A stretch of DNA of 64,000 bases from Podocnemis expansa (GCA_007922195.1 ML682028.1:16308700-16372699); one strand, 5' to 3'; numbered from the stretch's first letter, positions 51,301 to 61,693 are shown. A program made the numbers and translations. The notes: generated by a model from the sequence alone, not told the origin.

Positions 51301-52866
51301 CCAAAAGGAAAAACGGTGGCGCTTTTTCCGGAGGTGAGCCTATGCTAGATTTTCCTGTTGTTTCTGAGGAAGGAAGGGGTCGAATTCAGCTCCTCATTCA
51401 GCGATTGCTAAACTCTGCTACCCCATTGCTATTGGAAGGTGGTCAGCTGAGTTCATTCAGGGTCAGTAGAGCTATCTCTTAAAAACAAACCAAAAAAACC
51501 CCATGGTTGACTGTGATTTCCCATGATGGATGCTGATGGTTGTTGATCCTGTCCACATCAGCACGAGAAGCTCATTTGGCCTGTGGGTTTTCCACCACTC
51601 CACCACAATTTTCAAAGTAACCGAGCACCTGCCTCTCCCACTGTATTAAATGGGGTTGCAGATTCTTCGCTGGCCAGTGTAGCATCTATAGTGGGCAGCT
51701 GACCGTTTGCAAACAAATGCATTTGCCTTGTACAAGAAGTCTGACAGCTCTGAATTACTTCTGTACTTGTTTTCTCCATTTTAGTGCATTGGTTTTAAGG
51801 TCATCTGTCCTTTAAAAAACAAACAAACTTGTTTTTTATATTATTTTTTTCACCAATCTGTATTTAGCACAGACTGTCTTTGAGTTGAAACTCCACCTCC
51901 TGGAAGCCAAAGGAAACACAGTATCAGATAATACCATTGCACCCATAAAACCTTAATAACTACTGCTTGACTAGTAAATCTTCATTTCTTATTTGCCTCC
52001 ATGCTTTCCTTGGAACCTTTATAGCCCCAAATGCTTTCATTTACTTACTTATTTACAAATATTATTAAGAAGGGCAGTTCTTCCGCTTTTCACTAGCCTT
52101 TTCATGCTCCTGGGACAGTGAACATACACTTCTGTTTAGTTGACCCCTGTTGAATAACTATATTATAATTTAGTTCAATTTTAAATTTCCCAGTGTAGTA
52201 GATATTAAATGATTCACCTCTTCACTCTTTCACTGATAAGTAACAATCACCGTTAAATATTTGCACTAGTCTGCAAAACTAAGAAGTTGTTGTTCATTTG
52301 CCTATCCTAGGTTTACCTATGGGCATGCTGGCACTGTCTACAAGGAATTTGTTTATATCTCAGGGGGCCATGACTACCAAATTGGCCCCTACAGAAAAAA
52401 TCTCCTTTGCTATGATTACCGCACGGATGTCTGGGAGGAAAAGAGGCCAATGATCACTGCTCGGGGCTGGCATAGCATGTGCGCCTTGGAGGACAATATC
52501 TACGCCATTGGTGGGAGTGATGACAACATAGAAACCATGGCACGCTTTGACATTCTGAGTGTGGAGTCTTACAGCCCTCAGTGTAACCAGTGGACCAGAG
52601 TTTCGCCCTTGTTGCAAGCAAACAGTGAATCGGGAGTGGCCGTTTGGGAGGGCAAAATTTATATTCTTGGAGGCTATAGCTGGGAAGACACTGTCTTCTC
52701 CAAAACCGTCCAGGTGTATGACAAGGAGAAAAACAAGTGGTACAGAGGAACTGACCTTCCCAAAGCTATTGCTGGTGTGTCTGCATGTGTCTGTGCTTTG
52801 AAACCCAGAAAGGAGGACAGAAAGAAAAAGACAAAAACAAAGAAACTTCAGGATCGAGGAAGATGA
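39294..52866 (+). CDS. KLHL36: KLHL36, BTB-BACK-Kelch protein (four coding exons)
   Basis: Joining 39294-39353, 45613-46686, 47739-47896 and 52311-52866 gives 1848 nt, which is 615 codons plus TGA. The protein starts [20 protein letters not shown]. It matches human KLHL36 (616 aa as I recall) throughout. Domains: BTB at about residues 36-140 ([19 protein letters not shown]), BACK at about 145-250, then six kelch blades from about residue 290 with repeated GG pairs (FVGGE, IAGGS, AVGGR, ISGGH, AIGGS, ILGGY), and a Lys/Arg-rich tail of about 20 residues. From the family, it should bridge CUL3 (through BTB-BACK) to a substrate held by the kelch propeller. I know of no firmly established substrate. 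All junctions are GT-AG and in phase, with no damage seen. Confidence 0.96.
41340..41545. mobile_element. Probable MITE remnant
   Basis: GGCATAATGCCCCCATTACT, GTGTCCCCACGGGGAGTCAT and CTTGTAGACAAGGTCT resemble the turtle MITE group; the termini are decayed. Confidence 0.45.
41610..41978. mobile_element. Non-autonomous hAT element, 369 bp
   Basis: The ends are CAGGGGTCAGCAAC and GTTGCTGACCCCCA. The flanks ACGTAGGG (41602-41609) and ACTTAGGG (41979-41986) differ at one base. The interior is GC-rich with direct repeats around GGAAAGAAGC and GCGTGCCT, which creates long overlapping frames (up to 146 codons) on both strands without any transposase feature. Confidence 0.87.
41990..42213. mobile_element. 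Probable MITE remnant
   Basis: TTAATTTAAACCACCCAAAG and GTGTCCACGCAGGGAGCTGG with CATATAGATAAACCCTTAG resemble the group interior and right end. It lies directly beside the hAT element. Confidence 0.5.
42425..42630. repeat. Fold-back repeat, full hairpin copy
   Basis: Left arm: GAGTCCTGTGGCACTTTTAA, AGACTAACACATTTATTTAT, GAGCTTTCGTGGGC. Centre: GTCTGACGACGTGG. Right arm: GCCCATGCGATGAATAAATT, TTGTTAGTCTTTATAAG, TGCCACGGGACTCCTTGC. The arms are about 85-90 bp. Confidence 0.85.
44017..44165. mobile_element. Possible hAT end pieces
   Basis: CAGCAGTTCTCAGACTTGGG and, about 120 bp later, CAGTGTTGTGCAAACTGGGG resemble hAT left ends (CAGTGGTTCTCAAACTTG type). No matching right ends or target duplication were found. 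Confidence 0.4.
44945..45605 (-). mobile_element. CR1 LINE, antisense, abutting a KLHL36 splice acceptor
   Basis: TCAGACTGGGTCAGACCAGT, GGTCCATCATTTCTTCTGGC, CTTCACAACATCCACCACAG, GGGCAACCAGAACTGCACAG, TATTCAAGGTGTGGTGTACC and GTGGATTTATATAGTG follow the antisense CR1 3' UTR and ORF2 end without an obvious break. The recognisable part ends about 10-20 nt before the AG at 45611-45612. Confidence 0.85.
45613..46686 (+). CDS. KLHL36: KLHL36 second coding exon: BTB, BACK and first kelch blade
   Basis: The exon starts GTG TAC AGA TGG (V-Y-R-W) straight after the acceptor TTTATTTCAG and ends TGG ATA AAG|GTGAGA. The first codon is GTG, an internal valine and not a start. The exon carries 358 codons in one frame, including the whole BTB and BACK domains. 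The frame stays open past the donor for 11 more codons to TAA at 46720-46722, so retention of the intron would give a protein cut off after the first kelch blade. Confidence 0.97.
46687..47738 (+). other. KLHL36: KLHL36 intron between second and third coding exons
   Basis: An intron of about 1.05 kb with donor GTGAGA and acceptor TTTTTCAG. A segment at about 46915-47035 (GGCCAGATTTTCAACTCAC and ATCTGCAGATTTCAATGC) looks like an old interspersed repeat, and a MITE lies at 47325-47555. Confidence 0.85.
47325..47555. mobile_element. MITE, about 230 bp
   Basis: ACACTACATCTGCACTGAGC with TAGGAGAGTGATTCTGAGCT, and the far end GTCTACGCGAGCTGGAAATC with ACGCCTCTAGTTCTGTGTG, have related inverted ends. 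The interior shows GCAGCATGCCCTGAG and its inverse GCTCAGGGCAGC. Confidence 0.6.
47739..47896 (+). CDS. KLHL36: KLHL36 third coding exon (kelch blades)
   Basis: The acceptor TTTCTTTTTCAG is followed by GTT GCC TCC ATG. The exon encodes [13 protein letters not shown] and later [18 protein letters not shown], ending CCA AG|GTAACA so that an Arg codon is split. The match to human is close and there is no disruption. Confidence 0.96.
50290..50860. repeat. Pyrimidine-rich stretch
   Basis: The plus strand is strongly C/T-biased (CCCCCTCTCACCCCCATC, TTTTCCCTCCCTCGCC, TTCTTCTCTTTCTTTATC, TTTCCCCCCTTCTTCCTTG). It may be a decayed high-copy repeat; I cannot name it. Confidence 0.55.
50860..50950 (+). 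mobile_element. CR1 LINE 3' tip
   Basis: GCTTCTGGCAGTGGACCCTT, GAGAAGACAGGTTACTGGGC and TAGAGGGACCATTGATCTAA form the sense CR1 3' end, next to the pyrimidine-rich stretch. Confidence 0.8.
52311..52866 (+). CDS. KLHL36: KLHL36 last coding exon: remaining kelch blades and basic tail
   Basis: The acceptor CCTATCCTAG is followed by G TTT ACC TAT GGG. The exon carries blades with [26 protein letters not shown] and [11 protein letters not shown], then [15 protein letters not shown] and a basic tail [15 protein letters not shown], ending DRGR and TGA at 52864-52866. An in-frame ATG at 52450 is internal and is not a start. Confidence 0.96.
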
Positions 52867-55710
52867 TCAGCTTGGATGATCCACCTTTAGAGGTGGAATC
52901 CAAAGGAACCTTGTACTAACCATGTCTTTCTAATCTTCATTTTTTTAAAAGGAAAAAAATCAGTTTCTGAAACCTTAGAGCATGTGTAGTTGAACATCTT
53001 TGGGTGAGGGTCACATAAAGGTAACTACTACTAGTGAATGGTGGTGAGATTGCTGTGCTACCTGTCCTATACATTTGGGTGTTGTCTGCTGCATTTGTAG
53101 TTCTTGGCGTTTCCACTCTTATGGACTAATAAAAGTAAAATATTTTAAAAAAAGAAAAAGAAAGGAAAACTTTTTGGCATAGAAAAGGAAATGGTGGAAA
53201 TGAAAAAGAGGACCAATCATCAGTTTGAAAAGATACAAAGAGAAGCAGTTGCTAATGAAAACTGGTATGGGCCTTTTTTAATTATTTTTATTAAATTTGA
53301 TTTAGACTATATTCTAGAATTGGTGAGTATCAGATTTCTGGAATGCATGAGGAGCTACTTAAAGTACATGTATATCCAAGAGTTTTGGCAAGCAAATAAC
53401 ACCTCTGTATTCTTACATTTGAGGATATTGTTAAATTACCAAAGTTTGAGTGCTCTGGGTCATCAGCAAAGTAGACATGGCCACGTAACTGATCCAGGCT
53501 CAATTTTTAAACTCCACTAGTCTTTCCAGAAGTGCAGTGGCCTACAAGATCCAGGGGAAGTGATATTCCCTGGCATCACTCAATGTATTAATGACCAGAA
53601 CTGTGTAAAGCTTTCATAACAAAACCCAACACCAAATTTGGGTTTATTGTTTTCACCTAGTTCAGAATCAGGTTTTAAACCTTTCAGAGAATCTGAATTA
53701 ATGTGTGGCTTTGAGCAAAAGCTACATAGAATTTGATCCTTGCTTTAAACCAGATGAGACACGTAGACTTCACTGTGAATTATTGGGGGTGGGATTGAAA
53801 TAAAAAACTCAAAATGAACTTGAGACAGAGCAAACCTATCCCAAACTCCATTCCACAAAGGAGCTGAGAACTTAGCATGGGTCTAGCAATGACGACTCTT
53901 ACCAGTAAGTACAAGGGATCGCTCTAGAGGAGAGTCTAAGCCAGTACTCCTTGGCCAGGTGGCAGCAACACTGTTCCTTTTGGAAGGATGGGCTTAACAT
54001 GGGAAAAAGTTATGGTCGATTCTTAGGATGCCATGTGGGATACATATGACCGAACTGGTGGGAGAATCATATCTTGTAGTAAAATCGAGTGATCTGACTT
54101 ACAACCACCACCGTAAAGAAACTGTAGGCCCTACCAGTGCACCCTGAAAATACCCTGCTGCCCTTTATAACATGAGACTGTTTAAAACGGCGCTCTGTTG
54201 AAACGCACCAGCAGCATCTACACATACTAATTAATACATAGCATGCTGGTGTGCTTTAGAAATCATTATACCACTGCGTAGACCAGCCTCCTGTCATTCC
54301 AATCTCCACAGGTAGGGTTGTGTCTATTGCAAGTATTTAAATTCACCAAACGTTTGGCCAGCCTTCGAGCATTCATCCAGAGCGGTTTACAAATAGACCT
54401 TTTGTTTGATTTGCAAGAAGTTGAGAACCAGCAATCTCGTACAGTCTCTGTAAGTTCTGTGATAATAATAATAATTAATTATTATTCCAGGCCAGAGATT
54501 ACTATGTCTCATCCCAACACAAAGCAATTTTTAGAAATTTTTGAAACTTTTGTACTTTTTTAGAATACATTTTTGCTAATACGTAGTCTCTCGTTTGCCC
54601 TATTATGTTGTTTACTATTGGAGTTCCTGCTCTCTAATTGTGGTCCTATTGTTATAGTCAGGAACTCGTAATTTGATGGCGCTTTCAGGCTTTGTGTATA
54701 GTCCGTTGTGATGTGATGCAGCTGTTAAAGCAGCATTTACATTCTCGGCATTGCCAGGAAGTCAGAGCTATAATTGTGACTATTGTAAGGCTTTCGCTGG
54801 GAGTTCAGATAGTCCGACACGCTAATAAAAGCTCTTTATTGTCACCTGGTGATCCACTGAGTGGATTTCAAGAGCCTTGACTTAAAGTTCTGTCTGCTTT
54901 GGTGCTATCGATCCATTTTCTCTAAACTGCTTCCAAGTCCTTCTCCATACACATTTCCCTCATTGTGTGACAGAACCATACGGTATGTACCAGAACGTGT
55001 TCTTGTATCCTGTGTATAAGGGATGCCCTGCCTACTTTTTGATACTGGGGTATATTTAGCTCATTAATGTGAAAAGTCTTCTAAGAAAAACTTGTTTGCA
55101 CTTTAAAAGAAAAGTAATTTTGAACATGGTTTGGGGAATTTTGGGTCCTCTTTCAAAAAATACATATGAGTAGGTTTTTTTGTATCAGAAGTGACAACTT
55201 GTGACTACCTGGAATAAAAGAAGGGACACAACAGATGCCTTTGTGGCACAAAGAGATTAAAGAAAAGCGACTTGAGTTATATAAATTGTAAAAACCCCGC
55301 TGGATATTTTTGGATGTTTTTCTTAAATGACAAACTATTAAATTTAACAAAGTTACAAAAAGTCCTCCACAATGGTGGATGGAATTGCATTTTTAAAGAA
55401 CCTTTATGTTGCATGAGGAAATAGTTGTTTTTAATTGTTCCTAAAAAGAGATACTGGAATATTTTAGCTATAACAAACAGATTAGCTGATTTATGTATCT
55501 GAAAACTTGTTCATTGACTGACAACTCCTTCATCTTTGTGCCTCCCTTTTCATGTGTAAATACACAACAACTCTTGAAGACTCTTCTTTGTTTGTATTAA
55601 TTAGCAGCTTGTTGTATTTTTCTGTTTTTGTTTTAATTATATATGCTTGTGTGTTACATTTCTGATGTGTTCACAGTTTGAAAATAAAACATTAAGAATA
55701 TCAGACTTCA
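52867..55710 (+). other. KLHL36: KLHL36 3' UTR with three candidate poly(A) signals
   Basis: AATAAA occurs at 53128-53133, 54824-54829 and 55683-55688. The first would give a UTR of about 0.27 kb. The last is followed by a T/G-containing stretch and would give about 2.8 kb. A short AT repeat (ATAATAATAATAATTAATTATT) lies near 54463. No recognisable transposon falls in this stretch, in contrast to its surroundings, which fits retained UTR sequence. The ends are inferred. Confidence 0.5.
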
Positions 55711-57584
55711 TTCCTCCTCATGTGCATTGTTTACACCCTAACTGATTTTTCTCTTTATTGATAACCTGAAAGGGAAACCATTCTTTTTGTATCTATTTCA
55801 CAGGTGCTAAGAATAGCATGAGTGCAAACTTCTTAATCTGGAGAAAGGATAAGTGGCAGCTAGTTTTACTGTGGTTCATGTAAGTACATTTTGATGGGAT
55901 AGAAGTGCACAAATTTGTATCTGGCTAATCCACATTCCTCATAACTAACTCACCAACAAACAGCTGATCTTGCCCCACTTGTCAGCAAAGCATTTGCTAA
56001 TCAAACCATAGAGGGCCCAGTTCAGTTTCCGGTGGAGCTGGATCAAGCCCCATTGAATTCATAGTGTAATACTGAATTGCTTATATGAAGTATAAATCCC
56101 ATTTTTTAAACGCTTAGTTGGGTGTGTAACTGTTATTCACGCGGCATATTTTACTCAAAGGCCACTTGTGTCGGTACTTACAGGATCAGACTCTATTACA
56201 GAGTACTTTAGGCGTGTTATGAATTACTGACAATTTATACCTGGTGAATAAATAGGTTACTGTTTTTACGTACAGACCCTAATCGGTGATGAAGACTCCT
56301 GTTGGAGGTGTAATATATCTACTTATTCTTATAGCCTATTCTTGTAATTAAGTACATATTAGTAGGTTATTGAAATATAGCATATCACATTTTAAAGTGA
56401 CCTGCAAATGCAGCTTCTCAATACTGAAATACTTTGGAATAAGATTCACACACATTGCTTTTTGCAAGGGTCTCAAGACATCATAAAGTGAATCATCCAC
56501 GAGGAACACCTGCAGTGATGGTGAGTTCACACTTTTCTTTTGTGTTTTCAAAAACCAAATGGATATTTTGCCAGTGCACCATATAAGGTTGACTAGTAGG
56601 CGGGAGAGTGGGAGACTGGAAGGTAGGACATTGTATTGTCAGAAATCTTTTGTGCCTATTTTTCACACACTTTGTGATTTTTGCAAATCACATAACTACT
56701 TGTGCAGTTTTTCTCCTTTCACAAAAATGGGGATGGGTTAATATTTATCTTGTTTTGAGAAGGTACCTGATACAAAGTGTTGTAGATTTTTACACTTTTA
56801 TTCAAGCCAACTATCAAAAATGCTCTCTTTTCCTGCAAATACACCCTAGCATTATCATGTCAAAGAATTAATGTTTGCTGACTTTAAAATCTGTAATGAA
56901 AATGTGTTAGGGCACACTAAGGAAAAGATGCACAAGTTTGTGTGAGCAGCCATTCGTTTTGAAGGTTTAAGGAAGTGGACACGCATTTTATTTTGAAGTT
57001 AAACTTTTAACTTTTGAAGGAGATGGTGAAGGAGTAAGAGTCAGACCATTTCCTTCCAGACATATTAAGGATGCTTAGAGGTAGTTACACATTCAGTGGA
57101 TTCTTGGAGAGTTTGTGTCTTTAAAGAAGTCAAAAAGATATGAGGTGATTTAAACTTCATTATTCTTTACAAGTTTAACTTTGAGATGAAAGCTCAAAGC
57201 AAGCTCCCTAAGGCTTTTAAGGAAAGACTTAAAGAAATGTTCTTAGTAAATAGTAGCTGTCATGGAGAAAGTAACAATGGTAAATACAGAGATTTATATT
57301 CCCTCATTTCAACTTTGTGCTGGTATGAGAAATAGTAATTGTGGCCTTGAATTATTAATTATTATGGAAATTACAGAGACTATGAGATTGCTGGTGTCTT
57401 AACTTCTTGTAGATCAGAAGGTGAAGCAGAAACTAAAATAGCAGAAAATGAATCTGCTTCTTTCAGTACACTCTGTTCCTGACACTTTGATCAAAAATAG
57501 CTGGGCCACACACTGTGGAAGAGTTTCAGAATTATCAGACATAGAGATGAACATGATTTGATGAGGTCAACACTCGGGGTCAAG
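55711..57584. other. Intergenic after KLHL36, nothing recognised
   Basis: AT-rich sequence with no exon-like frame and no clear repeat. USP10, the expected next gene, is not seen. Confidence 0.5.
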
Positions 57585-59020
57585 TGTGATTCAGTGGATA
57601 TACGTACTTAGATTTTCCCAAAGTCTTTGATGGGGAGGATCAGAGGCCGGAGGGCTCCTGGGCCTTTGCCACCGATGGGTGTCCCCTGCCTGGTCCTGTC
57701 CCCTCCGCACCAGCCTAGGGTCCTGGCGCAAGTGGGCCAGTGCTGGGGACGGGAGCCAGAGGCAGCCTGGCTGGTCAGCCTTGGAGATAGCAGGGCTGAC
57801 TGGTATGCATGGTAGAGGCCATCTTGGACACTGCAGTCAGCCCTACCATCCACCGGGGCCGACCAACCAGACTGGAGCTGGGCCACCATTCCAGCCCCGG
57901 GTGCAGATCGGCTAGCCCAGGGGCAGGATGGGAGTGTGGAGCCCAGCTGCCCTGCTCTCCCCCAAGTGCCGGGCTGCCAGCAGGGCAGAGGGGCCCCCAC
58001 GTGCAGTAATCTGCCCCGGCCTTTTGACAAAGTCTTTCACCAAAGACACTTAAGCAAAATAAGCTGTCGTGGAACAAGAAGGACGATTCTTTCCTGGATC
58101 AGTAAATGGCAGATGAAACTCAATGATGAATTCAAAATCATACACATTGGAAAACACAATCCCAACGAAACATACAAAATGAAGGAGTCTAAATGAACTA
58201 TTACCATTCAGGAAAGAGGTGGTGGAGTCATTGTGGGTAGTTCTCTGAAAACATCCTCTCCGCGTGGAGTGGCATTCGAAAAAGCTAGCAGAATGTTGGG
58301 AATCATTAGGCAAGGGATAGATAAGACAGAAAATAACCTATTGCCTTACAAATCTATGGTATGCCCACATCTATGGGCAAATCTAGTTGCCCCATCTCAA
58401 AAAAGATATTTTGGAATTGAGAAAAGTACAAAAAGGGCAACAAAAATTATTAGGAGTCTGGAACAGCTTCCATATGAGGAAAAAATACATAAAACTGGGA
58501 CTTTTCACTTTGGCAAAGAAACTATTAAGAGGGGCATATGATAAATTTGCATAAAATCTCAACTACTGTGAAGGAAGCAAATAAGGACGTGTTATTTACT
58601 CCTCATAACACAAGAATTAGTGGTCACCAAATGAAAGTAAAAGGCAGCAGATTTAAAATGAGCAAAAGGAAGTATTTCTTCATACAATGTGCAGTTAAGC
58701 TCTGGAACTCTTTCCCAGAGGATGTTGTGAAGGCCAAGACTATAAAGTGTTGAAAACAAGAACTAGGTAAGTTCATGGAGAATAAGGCCACCAATGCCTA
58801 TTAGCCAGGATGGGCAGGGATGCAAAATCATGCTCTGAAGTGTCCTTAGCTTTGGTTTGCTGGAAGCTGGAATGGGCAAGAGATGATGCATCACTCAATG
58901 ACTATCTGTTCTGTTCATTCCCTCTGATGCACATGGCATAAGCCACTATTAGAAGGCAAGATACTGGGTTAGATGGACCACTGGTCTGATCCAATGTGGC
59001 CTTTCTTATGTTCATTTAGC
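57585..59020 (+). mobile_element. CR1 LINE: end of ORF2 plus 3' UTR, interrupted by a GC-rich insertion
   Basis: The reading YLDFPKVFD at about 57605 is the conserved reverse-transcriptase motif region of CR1. After about 385 bp of unrelated sequence it resumes as FDKVFHQRHLSK. Later frames read WQMKLNDEFKIIHIGK and NPNETYKMKESK. The 3' UTR ends AAGATACTGGGTTAGATGGA and CCACTGGTCTGATCC. Stops and frameshifts show that it is dead. Confidence 0.88.
57634..58017. other. GC-rich insertion of about 385 bp inside CR1
   Basis: Between the two CR1 pieces lies sequence with very different composition (GGGGAGGATCAGAGGCCGG to AATCTGCCCCGG). CTTTGA-like bases are repeated at the two junctions. I see no terminal inverted repeats or tail. 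Frames up to 140 codons in it are due to high GC. Confidence 0.65.
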
Positions 59021-60480
59021 TTAAGGTAGACGGACACAGTTTCCAAGGTTCTAAAGTGGACTTGATGATGTCAAATGAATGTTCTGGTATCTAAAGAAGC
59101 GGGCAATCTATAGTTGAACTGGACTGCAGAGCCAGATTTGGCAAGGAGAAGGTAAATTTAAAAAATGTAAATGCTGACATGTTCCCCCCCCACACACACT
59201 TTTTCCCCCCCTTTAAGTATAAGGATCATAGCGATAAGTTAAAAAATAATGAATGGAATTGTGATGTGCAACAGAATGGAATTGTAATGTGCAGCAGAGT
59301 GTCTAGGAGGTCATTTGAGATTATGACAATGCTAAAATGGGCTTTAATACAAGAAGAAGGGTCTTTAATAATGCTAAGGAAAGGTGAGGCATTAAAGAAA
59401 TTCAATCAGAGATTCTTCACAAAGAATTAAAATATGGAATAAAGTGACACAACCATCCACATGAGTTACTAATCAGTTTTTACTGAGCCTGTACAACCAC
59501 TAAAGCAAGGAGCTGAGCAAAGTCTTGCTGATAAAAATGGATTCACTGTACTATTTGGAAGTCTTCACAATGAATGTTAATGAGCATAACAAGCAACAGT
59601 CCAATGGATTTTGTTTTACATTATCTATTTCAAATAGATCAATGGAAAGGATTAAAAATGGAGACTAAGCAGATTTAAAAGACACATTCCCACCATTTAA
59701 CGTTTCTTTTTTTCCAGAGGATGCTAAAACTATGGGTGGGCAACAATTTTAAATGGTTGTGTGTGGCCATCTCCAAAGCAAGATTCAAATAAAATGCTGC
59801 TGCAATTCTAAAGAACTCAGTTACATGGTCTCTGAAATAAAATGTACTGATTTATGGCATACTAAAACCAAAAGTCTTACTAATGGTTGCAGTTACTGTA
59901 TCATTATGGAAAGTAACCAATATTCATTTACTTCAGGAGCTATTATGTGGGGCTTTCCAATTTTTTATCTAGTTTCATCTTGTGTAACAACATGAGTACA
60001 GTTTGTTTTTTTCCAGTTGACTATTAAATAAAAAAGATCTCAGAGCTTTAGTAACATTTTAAATATCTAAAAACCTGAGTTTCCTATTGCTCTAACTATA
60101 AAAGAGGCAAGATATGGTTGGCAATTAATTACATTCTTTATTACAGAAGTAAACTTGGGTTTGTAAAAAGTATTTTTCTTACTATTTTCAAAAGCTTTGA
60201 AAACTTTTTAAATTTTGCAATGCATCAAAGAAGAATAAGTTTACCTAATATAGTCATTTTGGTAATGTCAGGAAATTGATCAGTAACTGAAGTATATGCT
60301 GTGTTCCTCATGAAACAATATGAACTATTGCATTGTAACAAGCTTCACATGGAGGTGAAAATGTAATCATAAATTTACTATCTGTAATTAGATATTTATG
60401 CTCTATTGAACTGAAATGACAAGAGGTATGAAAATGATCAATTATATGATGCTCTAGAACCGCAGACTATCATAAGCATA
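59021..60480. other. Intergenic, nothing coding
   Basis: AT-rich sequence. It includes a C-run (59181-59213) and a 23-bp unit starting TGGAATTGTGATGTGCAACA twice in tandem (59254-59299). A hAT-like phrase, GGGTGGGCAACAATTTTAAA, occurs at 59734 without partner ends. Confidence 0.45.
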
Positions 60481-60690
60481 ATGGCCTAGATTCACAAAGG
60501 CATTTAGAAATCTAAAGCTCAGGCAGATTTTGGTGCCTAAGTCTCAGTTTTGGTGTCATAAACAATCAAGAAAAATTCCCGCTAAGACATTCCCACCTGC
60601 CTGCAGGCAAGTGCACCAATACCTTCGAGTCTACATCCAGCTGCTTATCTCCCAGCTAAACCCTACGGTAATTTATGGACTGAGAGAAGA
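60481..60690. repeat. Interspersed repeat with CACAAAGGCATTTAG
   Basis: It shares CACAAAGGC and GCCTAAGTCTCAGTTTTGG with 34748-34830. The family is not named. Confidence 0.55.
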
Positions 60691-60698
60691 TAGAGAGG

Positions 60699-60785
60699 TT
60701 GGTGACACAATATATTTCACTGATTGGACCATCTTCTCTTGGTAAGAGAAACAAGTTCTGAGCTACACAGATCCCTTTTTCAAGG
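60699..60785. repeat. Second copy of the GGTGGGTGA / TTGGACCA repeat
   Basis: GGTTGGTGACACAATATATT, CACTGATTGGACCATCTTCT and GAGCTACACAGATCCCTTTT correspond to 32950-33120. Confidence 0.6.
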
Positions 60786-60789
60786 GGCA

Positions 60790-60930
60790 GATAAGTTCCA
60801 GAAGAGTAGCTATGTTAGTCCGTGTACAGCAAAAACAGTGTTGAGTCCTGCAGTACCTTAAAGACTAACAAATTTCTTTGGGCATAAGCTTTCGTGGGCT
60901 CTAACCCCCTTCGTCAGAGGCAAGTGGCAG
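60790..60930. repeat. Relative of the fold-back repeat, single arm
   Basis: AGTAGCTATGTTAGTCCGTG, then AGTCCTGCAGTACCTTAAAG, ACTAACAAATTTCTTTGGGC, ATAAGCTTTCGTGGGCTC and CCCCTTCGTCAGAGGC. It has the same plan as the fold-back arms but a distinct subfamily sequence. Confidence 0.7.
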
Positions 60931-60949
60931 GTGGCTCCGGCCAGATTAG

Positions 60950-61110
60950 GCTCTGAGCTGCTTGCTGGCAGCAGCAGGAGCTGGCTTCAACTCCAAGCCC
61001 CTTGCTAGCAGCAGCAGGAGCTGGCTCCAAGCCCCCCGCCTCTTGTGGCAAGCAGCTTGGATCTGGATCCAGATCCGAGCCACCTGCCAGCAGTAGGAGC
61101 TGGATTGGGT
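60950..61110. repeat. GC-rich minisatellite-like repeat
   Basis: The unit GCTGGCAGCAGCAGGAGCTG plus GCTTCAACTCCAAGCCCC recurs with variation at about 60963 and 61005, and in degraded form at about 61080. It creates an 88-codon minus-strand frame of low complexity. Confidence 0.6.
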
Positions 61111-61167
61111 CCCGGAGCCAGATCGGGCCCTAGGGCAGGGCAGGGGGTGGGACCCGGGCCCAGGCTG

Positions 61168-61262
61168 GGGTATGTCTACAAATGTAGACATACCCTTAAG
61201 TTGACTTAACAAGGTCGACTTTAAGTCAACTTAAAGTCAACCCTGTTAAGTCAACTTAACTG
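61168..61262. mobile_element. MITE remnant: two facing termini and an AAGTTGACTTAA body
   Basis: GGGTATGTCTACA and TGTAGACATACCC face each other with 2 bp between (61168-61195), followed by TTAAGTTGACTTAACAAGG and GTTAAGTCAACTTAAC. It is the same family as 1-137 and 19187-19465. Confidence 0.8.
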
Positions 61263-61523
61263 ACCCCCCCACCCCCACAGCAGAAATATAGCCTAAAAAA
61301 TAAAGCTTTGCGATTTACTTACACCATGAATGCCAAGATACAAACAAATGTGTCGAGTACAACTTTACCTTAAATAGGCTCTGGTAAAACCTGTTACCCA
61401 AAGCAAAGAGGATGAGGATTTTATTTCATTTTCACTGGCTGCCTTTAAAAAAGCTGTAGTTTCTTAAATCAAAATCACAAACTTTTCAATGAGTCAGACC
61501 TTTCCATGTGTGATGTTTTATTT

Positions 61524-61693
61524 CAGTGGTTCTCAACCTTTTGCGGGTCGCAACACACCTGGCAGTATATCACAGGAGCCTGCTCCTCCCCACCCCTCCA
61601 ACTGAATCCACCCATTTTCCCAGGCCTCCATGACACACTTACACTGTGTGCTGATGCAGCAAAATGTCCTGACTCAGTGTTTGAGAACCACTG
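61524..61693. mobile_element. Non-autonomous hAT element, 170 bp, perfect 8-bp target duplication
   Basis: The ends are CAGTGGTTCTCAACC and GTTTGAGAACCACTG. TTTTATTT stands on both sides (61516-61523 and 61694-61701). These are typical Charlie/Buster-like ends. Confidence 0.92.

Larger units (their letters stand above)
47897..52310 (+). other. KLHL36: KLHL36 intron between third and fourth coding exons
   Basis: An intron of about 4.4 kb with donor GTAACA and acceptor CCTATCCTAG. It holds a pyrimidine-rich stretch (50290-50860) and a CR1 tip. Frames of about 104-119 codons on the minus strand (48226-48890) have no recognisable product. Confidence 0.85.

Noticed and set aside
57608..58030. A 140-codon minus-strand frame
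   Set aside because: It is confined to the GC-rich insertion, with low-complexity composition and overlapping frames on the other strand.
58038..58753. Frames of 86-102 codons that look protein-like
   Set aside because: They are remnants of the CR1 LINE ORF2 end, with stops and frameshifts.
59254..59299. A 23-bp tandem pair as a satellite
   Set aside because: Only two units with a few differences; most likely a local slippage duplication.
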